Assembly: GCA_036844765.1 (NCBI GenBank)
Contig: DAIUFE010000024.1
Span: 1 to 22,907 of the forward strand
Direction: 5' to 3'
From: Thermocaproicibacter sp036844765
GTDB lineage: Bacteria; Bacillota; Clostridia; Oscillospirales; Acutalibacteraceae
DNA length: 22,907 bases
The translations under genes and the position numbers were made by a program. The notes below the pieces were generated by a model. It worked only from the letters and a program-made list of their open reading frames with translations, was not told the origin of the DNA and ran no database searches. This document shows positions 14,491 to 21,269 of this stretch, in pieces. Each line of letters starts with the position of its first letter. The stretch's first letter is position 1.

Positions 14491-14898
14491 ATGGAAAACA
14501 TCCAGTTCCGAAAGAACTATTCCGCCTTCGTCGGGCCGGCCTATCCGGCGCAGCGGCAGGCGGGCGTCCCCGGGGCTTCAAGGGCCGGGGGGGAGACCGG
14601 GAGCTTCGCGCAGATCCTCGGCGAGAGCATCCGGAAAAGCGGCGCGGAGATCACCTTTTCCAAACACGCGCTGCGGCGCATCGACGAGCGGAGGATCGAG
14701 GTGACCCCCCAGCTGATGGAGAAGATGGACGGCGCGGTCGAAAAGGCCCGCGGCAAGGGCGTGAAGGAAGCCCTGCTGCTGAGCGGAGACGCGGCGTTCA
14801 TTGTGAACGTCCCGAACCGGACGGTCGTCACCACCCTGAGCGGCGGGGAAATGAAGGAAAACATCTTTACGAACATCGACGGAGCCGTGCTTCTGTGA
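14491..14898 (+). CDS. Flagellar operon protein, TIGR02530 family
   Basis: This conserved small protein of Firmicute flagellar operons, between flgD and flgE, has no agreed function. The 135-residue product has the family core at residues about 52-135: ITFSKHALRRIDERRIEVTP ('i.FSkHA..Rl.eR.I'), then VEKARGKGVKEALLL, AAFIVNVPNRTVVTTL and the terminal ENIFTNIDGAVLL. The first 45 residues are a variable linker. I chose ATG 14491; an in-frame GTG at 14485 would add two residues, and neither has a strong ribosome binding site (GGACGGAAAG about 11 bases upstream). Given its place, a link to hook assembly or hook-cap export is a fair inference only. Confidence 0.9.
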   Translation: MENIQFRKNYSAFVGPAYPAQRQAGVPGASRAGGETGSFAQILGESIRKSGAEITFSKHALRRIDERRIEVTPQLMEKMDGAVEKARGKGVKEALLLSGDAAFIVNVPNRTVVTTLSGGEMKENIFTNIDGAVLL

Positions 14899-14921
14899 CC
14901 GGACCTTTTCAAGGGGGTCAT

Positions 14922-14947
14922 CGGGCTTGGAATGACGGAAAAGCCCG
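14922..14947 (+). other. Hairpin in the flgE leader
   Basis: CGGGCTT (14922-14928) and AAGCCCG (14941-14947) form a perfect 7-bp stem around a 12-base loop, between the TIGR02530 gene and flgE. No T-run follows, so it is not a terminator; it may shape flgE mRNA stability or be chance. Confidence 0.4.
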
Positions 14948-14984
14948 GGCGGTTCCTTCCGTGAAAGAAAGGAAGAGATCCATC

Positions 14985-15944
14985 ATGATGAGAGCTATGT
15001 CGTCGGCGATCGCGGGCCTCAAGGCGCACCAGGACGCGATCGACGTGGTCGGCAACAACATCGCCAACGTCAACACCCATTCTTTTAAGAGCGGCAGCGT
15101 CTCGTTCCGCGACGTGATGTACCAGAACATCGCCTCGGCCGCGGAGGGTAGCACCGCGACCGGCATGGCGGGCACCAACCCCTCCCAGATCGGCTACGGC
15201 TCGGCCACCGCGTCCGTCGGCGTCGACATGAGCAACGGCGGCAAGGACCAGACCGGCAAGCCGAACGACTGCTATATCGACGGCCAGGGGTATTTCGTGG
15301 TCGCGGACGGCGGGGCGGCTAAAGATGAGAGCGGGAATACGCTCGATTACCCGGCCGGGATGAAATACACGCGGGTCGGCTCGCTGACGTTCGACAGCAA
15401 CGGCTACCTCACGGACGGCAACGGGAACTATATCCTCGGCGTGAACAACAGCGCGATCGGTACGGATGGGAAACCCACCGGCGCAATTCCGACCACTACG
15501 GACGCGATGGACGCAAAGCTGAAGGACGGCCATCTGGAGCTTGCGGACGGAACTGCGGTTCAGCCCGAATATATCTGCTATGATCCGGCCAGTAACACCC
15601 TGAAAAACGTCGCGTTCGGGCCGGACGGCACCATCACGGCGACCGTGAACGGCTCGGCGGTCACGCTCGGCAAGGCGGCGCTCGCCTATTTCGGCAACGC
15701 GGCCGGCCTGCAGGACGTCGGGAATTCCTATTATAAAGATACGCCCAACTCCGGCGACGCGAAATATTTCGCGCCGGGCTCGGGCGAGACGGGGAGCCTC
15801 GTGACCGGCTCGCTCGAAAGCTCCAACGTGGACCTCGCGACGGAATTTTCCAACATGATCGTGTACGAAAGAGGCTACCAGGCCAACACCAAGATCATCT
15901 CCGTCGCGGACGAGATGCTTCAGACGCTGGTCAACATGAAGTAG
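14985..15944 (+). CDS. flgE: Flagellar hook protein FlgE
   Basis: This is the main hook subunit of the FlgE/F/G family. The 319-residue product has the N-terminal rod/hook motif MSSAIAGLKAHQDAIDVVGNNIANVNTHSFK, the core DGQGYFVVADG and KYTRVGSLTFDSNGYLTDGNGNYILG (FlgE/F/G beta fold), and the C-terminal LESSNVDLATEFSNMIVYERGYQANTKIISVADEMLQTLVNM. It follows flgD and the TIGR02530 gene, which favours hook (FlgE) over distal rod (FlgG). It is short for FlgE, but so is that of Bacillus. I chose ATG 14985 (AAGGAAGAG about eight bases upstream); ATG 14988 is equally possible. The central variable part (about 15430-15620) is lower in GC than its neighbours. Confidence 0.93.
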   Translation: MMRAMSSAIAGLKAHQDAIDVVGNNIANVNTHSFKSGSVSFRDVMYQNIASAAEGSTATGMAGTNPSQIGYGSATASVGVDMSNGGKDQTGKPNDCYIDGQGYFVVADGGAAKDESGNTLDYPAGMKYTRVGSLTFDSNGYLTDGNGNYILGVNNSAIGTDGKPTGAIPTTTDAMDAKLKDGHLELADGTAVQPEYICYDPASNTLKNVAFGPDGTITATVNGSAVTLGKAALAYFGNAAGLQDVGNSYYKDTPNSGDAKYFAPGSGETGSLVTGSLESSNVDLATEFSNMIVYERGYQANTKIISVADEMLQTLVNMK

Positions 15945-15991
15945 GCGGACGTCTTTCCCGCCAAGGGGAAAACCTGGAGGAGCGGTTTGTT

Positions 15992-16219
15992 ATGATTGAA
16001 CTGACACGGCTGAACGGCACGAAATTCACCCTGAACAGCGATCTGATCGAGACCATCGACAATATCCCGGAGACCAAGGTCACCCTGACCGACGGCAACC
16101 ACTTTTTCGTCTCGGAAAACCGCGAGGAGATCACGCGCAAGGTGGTCGCCTACCGCAGGCGGATCCTGAGGAACCTGATCACCGTCGCCGCAAGGCCGGC
16201 GAGCCCTAAGGGAAAATAA
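15992..16219 (+). CDS. flbD: FlbD/SwrD family flagellar protein
   Basis: This small FlbD-family protein, called SwrD in Bacillus subtilis, is needed there for full motor power and swarming. The 75-residue product is an excellent family match: MIELTRLNGTKFTLNSDLIETI ('MI.vtrLnG..f.iN.dlIe.ie..Pdt.I.l.nGkk..V'), then PETKVTLTDGNHFFVSENREEI and a basic tail. A GGAGGAG ribosome binding site lies about 10 bases upstream. It follows flgE by 47 bases. In relatives, motAB and/or fliL usually come next; here fliM follows after a hairpin-rich gap. The symbol flbD is used in its Firmicute sense and is unrelated to the Caulobacter regulator FlbD. Confidence 0.93.
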   Translation: MIELTRLNGTKFTLNSDLIETIDNIPETKVTLTDGNHFFVSENREEITRKVVAYRRRILRNLITVAARPASPKGK

Positions 16220-16225
16220 GGCCTT

Positions 16226-16296
16226 CCCGGGCGGGGCGCGCCCCGCCCGGGCTTCCTTTGAAAATTCCGCGCCCCGCCCAGGCACGGGCCGGGCGC
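16226..16296 (+). other. Two tandem GC-rich hairpins between flbD and fliM
   Basis: The first (16226-16251) is a perfect 26-base palindrome, a 13-bp arm with no loop (CCCGGGCGGGGCG and its complement), followed by CTTCCTTTG. The second (16269-16296) has 11-base arms with one mismatch around a six-base loop. Neither has a proper U-tract, so a full intrinsic terminator is unlikely. They may act as an attenuator, an mRNA-processing or stability barrier, or a remnant of gene loss. Confidence 0.65.
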
Positions 16297-16347
16297 TTGC
16301 AATAGAAAGCTTTTCCCTTTTACTTTGTGCCGAGAATGGTGGTAATT

Positions 16348-17349
16348 ATGGCGGAGGTTTTGTCGCAGCAGCAGATCGACGAGCTTCTGGGCAGCCTGCA
16401 GAAAGGGACCACGGACCTGCAGCAGATCGAGGAGCAGAGCACCGCCCGGAAGGTCAAGGAATACGACTTTTTGTCCCCCAAACGCTTCACGCGGGAGCAG
16501 ATCCGCTTCCTGCAGAATATTTTCGAGAGCTTCGCGCGGCTTTTCTCGCTGCACCTTTCCGGGCTGCTGCGGATGGCCTGCCAGGCCGAGGTCGTGCAGG
16601 TGGAGGAAGAGGAGTACCGCGAGTTCGGAAACGCGCTGAGCGATTCCGTGCTGGTCTGCCTGATGGGCCTGCACAGCAGAAAGTACGGCATTGAGGACAA
16701 GCAGATCCTTCTCGAGATGTCGCGGCCCGTTTCCTTCTGCGCCATCGACCGGATGCTCGGCGGCAACGGTTCCGGCTATAAAATCGACCGGGATTATACC
16801 GAGATCGAGCTTTCGCTGCTGAACTATCTGTTCGGGCAGGTGACGGAGCTGATGGGCAGCGCCTGGAGCAACTATACCGACGTCACGTTCAGCCTGGACG
16901 CCCTGGAGACCAACGCGCAGACGGTGCAGCTCATCCAGCCGGACGAGGCGGTCGCCATCGTGGTCCTCCAGGTCGAGATGAGCGACCTTCTGAAAGGCAA
17001 CATCAACATCTGTCTTCCGGCGACCTCCCTGGAAGAGATTTTCAAGGGGTTCGATTCCAAATATATCAAGCCTTCCAGACGCGACGACCCGGAGGTCGAG
17101 CAGCGCCGCAGGAAGAGCAACCTCGCCCTTCTGGCGGATACGCCCCTCACGGTCTCCGCCGTTCTGGGCGAGACGCAGATCGCGCTCAGCGACCTTCTGG
17201 ACCTGCACCGGGGCGACGTGATCCCGCTCGACTCCAAAGCCTGCGAGGATTCGGTCGTGCTGAAGGTCGAGAAGCTGCGGTGGTTCACGGGGACGGTCGG
17301 GGTCCGGCGGAAAAACTACGCGGTAAAGATCGAGAAAGTCCTTCAGTAA
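16348..17349 (+). CDS. fliM: Flagellar motor switch protein FliM
   Basis: FliM is the middle ring of the switch; it binds CheY-P, FliG and FliY/FliN. The 333-residue product (from ATG 16348) opens with AEVLSQQQIDELLGSLQKG, the CheY-P-binding peptide 'vLSQ.eIDaLL'. The CheC-like middle domain follows (RFTREQIRFLQNIFESFARL to EIELSLLNYLFGQVTELMG), and then a C-terminal SpoA domain (DTPLTVSAVLGETQIALSDLLDLHRGDVIPLD, about residues 263-295). I chose ATG 16348 because the conserved peptide then sits at the usual distance from the N-terminus and GGTGG lies about five bases upstream; GTG 16327 and ATG 16336 are in-frame alternatives. fliY follows after about 27 bases. Confidence 0.96.
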   Translation: MAEVLSQQQIDELLGSLQKGTTDLQQIEEQSTARKVKEYDFLSPKRFTREQIRFLQNIFESFARLFSLHLSGLLRMACQAEVVQVEEEEYREFGNALSDSVLVCLMGLHSRKYGIEDKQILLEMSRPVSFCAIDRMLGGNGSGYKIDRDYTEIELSLLNYLFGQVTELMGSAWSNYTDVTFSLDALETNAQTVQLIQPDEAVAIVVLQVEMSDLLKGNINICLPATSLEEIFKGFDSKYIKPSRRDDPEVEQRRRKSNLALLADTPLTVSAVLGETQIALSDLLDLHRGDVIPLDSKACEDSVVLKVEKLRWFTGTVGVRRKNYAVKIEKVLQ

Positions 17350-17376
17350 AATTTTATTTGAAAAAAGGTGATTTCG

Positions 17377-18565
17377 TTGGGATCAAATGATGCGGAGACC
17401 CTTTCCGGCATGGAGATCGACGCGATCGGGGAGATCCTCAATATCAGCCTCGGCTCTTCGGCCACGTCCGTGTCCGAGCTGCTGGGCCAGCCGGTCAAGA
17501 TCACGACGCCGAAAGTCCGCGTGATGAAGACGGACGACTTCGACATCAAGACCTACGAGCCGGCCATCGGCGTCGAGATCAACTATGTGAAAGGTCTCGA
17601 CGGGCAGAATATCCTGATTCTGAAGGAATCCGACGTGAAGATCATCGTCGGGCTGCTCCTGCAGACGGATTTTTCGGACCGGGAATTCGTGATGGACGAA
17701 ATGAACATCGGCGCGATCTGTGAGGTTATGAACCAGATGATGGGCGCCTCGGCCACGGCCCTCTCGCAGTTTTTGAGCCGCTCCATCAGCATTTCCCCCC
17801 CGAATTCCTTCTCCATCGGCAACTCCGAGCAATTCAAAACCAAGTATTTCGGCAAAGAAGAGGACATCGTCGCGGTCTACTTCAACCTGATGATCGGCAA
17901 GCTGGTCAACAGCCCCGGCGGCGCCTGCTCCCGCGGCCCCGGCCGCGCCTGTTCCCACGGCCCCGGTTGCGCCGGCGGTTTCCGCTCCCGCCCAGGCCGC
18001 GCCTGTTCCCGCGGCTCCGGCCGCGCCGGCGGTTTCCGCTCCCGCCCCGGCCGCGCCTGTTCCCACGGCCCCGGCCGCGCCGGCGGTTTCCGCTCCCGCC
18101 CCGGCGGCGCCTGTTCCTACGGCCCCGGCCGCGCCGGCGGTTTCGGCTCCCGCCCCGGCCGCGCCTGTTCCCACGGCCCCGGCGGCCCCTGCCGCCGCGA
18201 CGCTGCCGTATGCGCCGGTTTCCGGCGCTCCGGACGGCGGCTACCGCGTGAACGGCGCCGTGTATCCAAGCTTCGACGCCCGCAGAACAAAGCTGAATCA
18301 GGGCGAGTCGAACAACCTGGGCATGATCATGTCCGTGCCGCTGCAGATCACGGTCGAGATCGGGCGGACTTCCAAGAAAATCAAGGAGATCCTCGATTTC
18401 ACTTCCGGCACGATCGTGGAGCTGAACCGCCCGGCCGGGTCCCAGGTGGACGTCTATGTGAACGGCAAGGCCATCGCGAAGGGCGACGTGGTCGTGGTGG
18501 ACGACAATTACGGCGTCCGGATCACGGAGATCCTCAACAACAACGAGATCATGAAGCTGCTCTGA
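17377..18565 (+). CDS. fliY: Flagellar motor switch phosphatase FliY (CheC-FliN fusion), frameshifted
   Basis: FliY is a CheY-P phosphatase and FliN-like switch subunit. Starting at TTG 17377 (AAAAGGTGA about six bases upstream; GTG 17368 also possible), the first frame gives a CheC-type domain with both active-site patterns: GEILNISLGSS and CEVMNQMMGAS (E-x-x-N twice). At a C4 run (17913-17916) after IGKLVNS the frame is lost. The next frame (open from 17894) continues with a Pro/Ala linker built of 54-bp repeats and a full SpoA/FliN domain (SVPLQITVEIGRTSKKIKEI to ILNNNEIMKLL), ending at 18565. Removing one C restores about 395 residues, near the 378 of Bacillus FliY. Unshifted reading runs to 18570 and yields a Gly/Arg/Cys-rich tail instead of FliN. 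The cause may be sequencing error, mutation, phase variation or programmed +1 shift. Confidence 0.88.
17942..18190 (+). repeat. 54-bp tandem repeats encoding the FliY Pro/Ala linker
   Basis: In the FliN frame, units starting at 17948, 18002, 18056 and 18110 each encode 18 residues close to PVPTAPAAPAVSAPAPAA; a partial unit starts at 18164. Units differ by only a few bases. They lie directly after the C4 run where the fliY frame is lost, in a context prone to slippage and to assembly error. Confidence 0.9.
18248..18565 (+). CDS. fliN: Possible internally initiated FliN-only product of fliY
   Basis: This lies inside the fliY entry, in the frame of its C-terminal domain. A GTG at 18248 would start a 105-residue protein made of a short leader (MNGAVYPSFDARRTKLN) and the entire SpoA/FliN domain. 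A GGACGGCGG purine tract lies about seven bases upstream. Stand-alone FliN is about this size in other bacteria, and short C-terminal SpoA products made from an internal start are known for the related secretion proteins SpaO and YscQ. If the fliY frameshift is real, this start could rescue the FliN ring component while separating it from the phosphatase domain. It is a hypothesis; the purine tract may be chance in GC-rich sequence. Confidence 0.4.
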   Translation: MNGAVYPSFDARRTKLNQGESNNLGMIMSVPLQITVEIGRTSKKIKEILDFTSGTIVELNRPAGSQVDVYVNGKAIAKGDVVVVDDNYGVRITEILNNNEIMKLL

Positions 18566-18609
18566 CATAGACGCAGAAGGCCTATTTCAGTATTTTAGGA
18601 GGTTCAACC

Positions 18610-18972
18610 ATGGAGAAAAAAATCATGCTGGTGGACGACGCGGCGTTCATGCGGATGATGATCAAGGACACGCTCGCGAAAAACGGCTATACCAACGTGG
18701 TGGAGGCGAACAACGGGCAGGTCGCCGTGACCAATTATCCGGTCGAAAAGCCCGACCTCGTGATCATGGACATCACCATGCCGGTGATGGACGGGCTCGA
18801 GGCCCTCAAGCAGATCCGCGGCAAATACCCGGACGCCAACATCATCATGTGCTCCGCCATGGGGCAGGAAGCGATGGTCGTCGACGCGCTCAAACAGGGG
18901 GCGAAGGATTTCATCGTCAAGCCCTTTAAGGCGGACCGCATCATGAAGACCGTCAAGAGCCTGCTGGGATGA
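18610..18972 (+). CDS. cheY: Chemotaxis response regulator CheY
   Basis: CheY is the single-domain receiver that, when phosphorylated by CheA, binds the switch. The 120-residue product has the acid pair Asp9-Asp10, the phosphoacceptor Asp54 in VIMDITMP, Ser82 in CSAMG, and Lys104 in VKPF, all at standard places. There is no output domain. An AGGAGG ribosome binding site lies about seven bases before the ATG. It stands between fliY, whose CheC-like domain is expected to dephosphorylate it, and fliO, which it overlaps by four bases (ATGA). This fliM-fliY-cheY-fliO order is typical of Bacillus and Clostridia. Confidence 0.97.
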   Translation: MEKKIMLVDDAAFMRMMIKDTLAKNGYTNVVEANNGQVAVTNYPVEKPDLVIMDITMPVMDGLEALKQIRGKYPDANIIMCSAMGQEAMVVDALKQGAKDFIVKPFKADRIMKTVKSLLG

Positions 18973-19379
18973 CGCCGATGGGGCTGCGGTGGGTCCCGCT
19001 CAGCTTCGGGACGGATATCCTCCCGCTGGTTTTCACCCTCGCGGCGGTCGCGGCGATCCTGTACCTGTGCTACCGGCTCAGCCGGTTCCTGGCGAAGGGG
19101 GCGGGCCGCTTTTCGGGCGGCGGCGGGAACATCCGCATCGTCGAGCGGGTCGCCCTCGGGCCGGACAAGGGGCTCGTGATCGCGGAGATCTGCGGGGACT
19201 GCTACCTGATCGGCTTTTCCGCCGAGCGCGTCGAAATTTTGAAGGAGCTGGACCCCTCGAAGCTGCGCCCGGCGGGGAGCCAGGTTCCGCAGAATTTTCT
19301 GGGCGCGCTGAATTCCGCCCTGCGGGGGAAATGGGGTCTGACGGGGAATGAAAGAAATCAAAAAAACGGAAGGCCCTGA
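18969..19379 (+). CDS. fliO: Flagellar biosynthetic protein FliO (FliZ)
   Basis: FliO is a small bitopic membrane protein that helps assemble the FliP export gate. The 136-residue product has one N-terminal membrane helix (about residues 18-38, LPLVFTLAAVAAILYLCYRL) and a cytoplasmic domain with the family pattern IRIVERVALGPDKGLVIAEICGDCYLIGFSAERVEILKEL ('i.vlerv.lg..k.l.lv.vg.r.lLlg.....v.ll.el'). The start overlaps the cheY stop (ATGA); ATG 18978 is a possible alternative. The end overlaps the fliP start by 32 bases. FliO is poorly conserved, but the motif, topology and position agree. Confidence 0.92.
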   Translation: MTPMGLRWVPLSFGTDILPLVFTLAAVAAILYLCYRLSRFLAKGAGRFSGGGGNIRIVERVALGPDKGLVIAEICGDCYLIGFSAERVEILKELDPSKLRPAGSQVPQNFLGALNSALRGKWGLTGNERNQKNGRP

Positions 19380-20160
19380 AAAACAGGCCGGCAAAAAGCG
19401 CGGGGCGGTCCGAAAGGCGGCCGTGTTCCTGGCCGTGCTGCTGGCCGTGCTGCTGTTTCTGCCGGTGCAGGCCTCTGCGGCGCAGACCGGCGCGGCCCAG
19501 CCCGGGGGAAGCGGCGTCAGCGTCAACGGCAGGAACGTCGACACGCTCGAGATCATCGAGACCATGACCATCCTGGCGCTGATCCCGTCCATCCTGATGA
19601 TGACGAGCTGCTTCACGCGGATCGTGATCGTGCTTTCGTTCCTGAGGAACGCCCTGGGTCTGCAGAGCACCCCGCCGAACCAGGTCCTGATCGGCATCGC
19701 GCTGTTCCTGTCGCTGTTCGTCATGTCGCCGGTCCTTTCAAAGATCAACACGGAGGCGTACGTCCCTTATAAAGAGGAGAGGATCACGCAGGAGGAGTTC
19801 CTCCACAAGGCGGCCGCGCCGCTCAAGGAGTTCATGCTGAAGAACACCAAGAAAGAGGATCTGAACCTGTTCCGGAACCTCGCGAAGGTCAAGAGCGACG
19901 TGCCGGTGCAGCAGCTTTCCATCACGGTGGTTACCCCCGCGTTCATGACGAGCGAGCTCAAGCGGGCGTTCATCATCGGGTTCCTGCTCTACATCCCGTT
20001 CCTGGTGATCGACATGATCGTCTCGAGCACGCTGATGTCGATGGGCATGGTGATGCTGCCGCCGGCGATGGTCTCGCTGCCGTTCAAGCTGCTGCTGTTC
20101 ATCCTGATGGACGGGTGGAACCTGCTGTTCAAGACGCTGGTCTCCGCCTTCAACGTGTAG
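19348..20160 (+). CDS. fliP: Flagellar biosynthetic protein FliP
   Basis: FliP is a core subunit of the export gate. The 270-residue product has a basic N-terminus and signal-like helix (about residues 24-45, ending VQASAAQ), then the conserved blocks LEIIETMTILALIPSILMMTSCFTRIVIVLSFLRNALGLQSTPPNQVLIGIALFL in pattern, and the C-terminal pair with AFIIGFLLYIPFLVIDMIVSSTLMSMGMVMLPP and SLPFKLLLFILMDGW, signatures of the FliP/SctR family. The length is as expected. The ATG lies inside the end of fliO (ACGGGGA just upstream), implying coupled translation. Confidence 0.97.
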   Translation: MKEIKKTEGPEKQAGKKRGAVRKAAVFLAVLLAVLLFLPVQASAAQTGAAQPGGSGVSVNGRNVDTLEIIETMTILALIPSILMMTSCFTRIVIVLSFLRNALGLQSTPPNQVLIGIALFLSLFVMSPVLSKINTEAYVPYKEERITQEEFLHKAAAPLKEFMLKNTKKEDLNLFRNLAKVKSDVPVQQLSITVVTPAFMTSELKRAFIIGFLLYIPFLVIDMIVSSTLMSMGMVMLPPAMVSLPFKLLLFILMDGWNLLFKTLVSAFNV

Positions 20161-20194
20161 GCGCCCGGGGGCGTGGAAAGGAGGGGCCGGAGTT

Positions 20195-20461
20195 TTGTCC
20201 GTATCACAGATGATGCAGGTCGTGCAGGCCGCGATGATGGCGGTCCTCAAGGTCTCGGCGCCCATCCTTCTGGTCAGCATGGCCGTCGGCCTGCTGATCT
20301 CGATCCTGCAGGCGGCGACCCAGATCCACGAGCAGACGGTGGTTTTCGTGCCGAAGCTGGTCGCCATCGCCGTGATCATCATGGCGATGGGCTCCTGGAT
20401 GATCGACAGCATGAAGGATTTCACCGGCTATATCTTCGATATGATCGTCCATCTGAACTGA
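20195..20461 (+). CDS. fliQ: Flagellar biosynthetic protein FliQ
   Basis: FliQ is an export gate subunit with two membrane helices. The 88-residue product is the standard length and shows AAMMAVLKVSAPILLVSMAVGLLISILQAATQIHEQTVVFVPK in pattern, with the conserved QAATQI.EqTl.FvPKl motif of FliQ/SctS (about residues 39-54), then a second helix and a short tail. The start is a TTG with a strong AAAGGAGGGG ribosome binding site about eight bases upstream. It lies between fliP (34-base gap) and fliR (22-base gap). Confidence 0.97.
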   Translation: MSVSQMMQVVQAAMMAVLKVSAPILLVSMAVGLLISILQAATQIHEQTVVFVPKLVAIAVIIMAMGSWMIDSMKDFTGYIFDMIVHLN

Positions 20462-20483
20462 AACCGAAGGGCGGGCTGGAAGC

Positions 20484-21248
20484 GTGAATTTCGATTACGA
20501 CGTGACGCTGCTGCTTCTGATCTTCGCGCGCATGTCGGGCTGCATCCTGTTCAACCCCATCCTGGGGCGCAGGAACATCCCCTTCGCCGTGAAGGGCGGC
20601 CTCGCGCTGATGCTCAGCTTCTTCACCTACCCGCTGGTGCCGCGCCAGAGCTTCGCCGCCCCTTCGCCGCTGGTCCTCGGCCTGTGCGTGATCCGGGAGC
20701 TGCTGATCGGCTTCGCCGTGGGGTTCGTGATCCAGCTGTTCATGTCGGTCATCGTGATGGGCGGCGAGCAGATGGATATGCAGATCGGCATTTCGATGTC
20801 GCGCGTCTACGACCCGCAGAGCAACGTCTCCATGCCGCTTTCGGCCTCGGCCGTCAACGCGCTGTTCCTGCTGCTCTTCTTCGCGACGAACGCGCATCTG
20901 ACCCTGATCCGCGTGTTCGTGAGGCTGGGCGCGGCGGTCCCCTACGGCGACGGGCTGATCCCGCCGGAGGTGGGCCGGGACCTGGCGGGCGCGTTCGCCC
21001 AGATGCTCGTCTACGCCGCGAAGCTCTCGCTGCCGATCATCGCGGTCGAGATGGTCAGCCAGATCGGCATCGGCCTCGTGACGAAGGCCGTGCCGCAGAT
21101 CGACATCTTCACCGTCGAGATCCAGCTCAAGATCCTGATCGGCTTCGCGGCCATCGTGGCGCTGGCGCCGCCGTTCGCCGATTTCATCGAAAAGCTGATC
21201 GGCCTGATGTTCGACTGCATCAGCGGGGTCTACGCCCTGCTCACGTGA
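20484..21248 (+). CDS. fliR: Flagellar biosynthetic protein FliR
   Basis: FliR is a gate subunit (SctT family) that closes the FliP-FliQ-FliR complex. The 254-residue product matches the family length and has about six hydrophobic helices. Typical segments include LLLLIFARMSGCILFNPILGRRNIP ('r..g.....P.fg...iP...k'), IRELLIGFAVGFVIQLFMSVIVMGGEQMDMQIG ('.E...G...Gf......a....G...d.q.G') and LSLPIIAVEMVSQIGIGLVTKAVPQIDIFTVE ('a.P......l.n..lGl..r..PqlnvF'). It starts at GTG with only a loose purine tract. flhB follows after 21 bases. Confidence 0.96.
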   Translation: MNFDYDVTLLLLIFARMSGCILFNPILGRRNIPFAVKGGLALMLSFFTYPLVPRQSFAAPSPLVLGLCVIRELLIGFAVGFVIQLFMSVIVMGGEQMDMQIGISMSRVYDPQSNVSMPLSASAVNALFLLLFFATNAHLTLIRVFVRLGAAVPYGDGLIPPEVGRDLAGAFAQMLVYAAKLSLPIIAVEMVSQIGIGLVTKAVPQIDIFTVEIQLKILIGFAAIVALAPPFADFIEKLIGLMFDCISGVYALLT

Positions 21249-21269
21249 CGCGCACGGAGGGGAAAGCCC

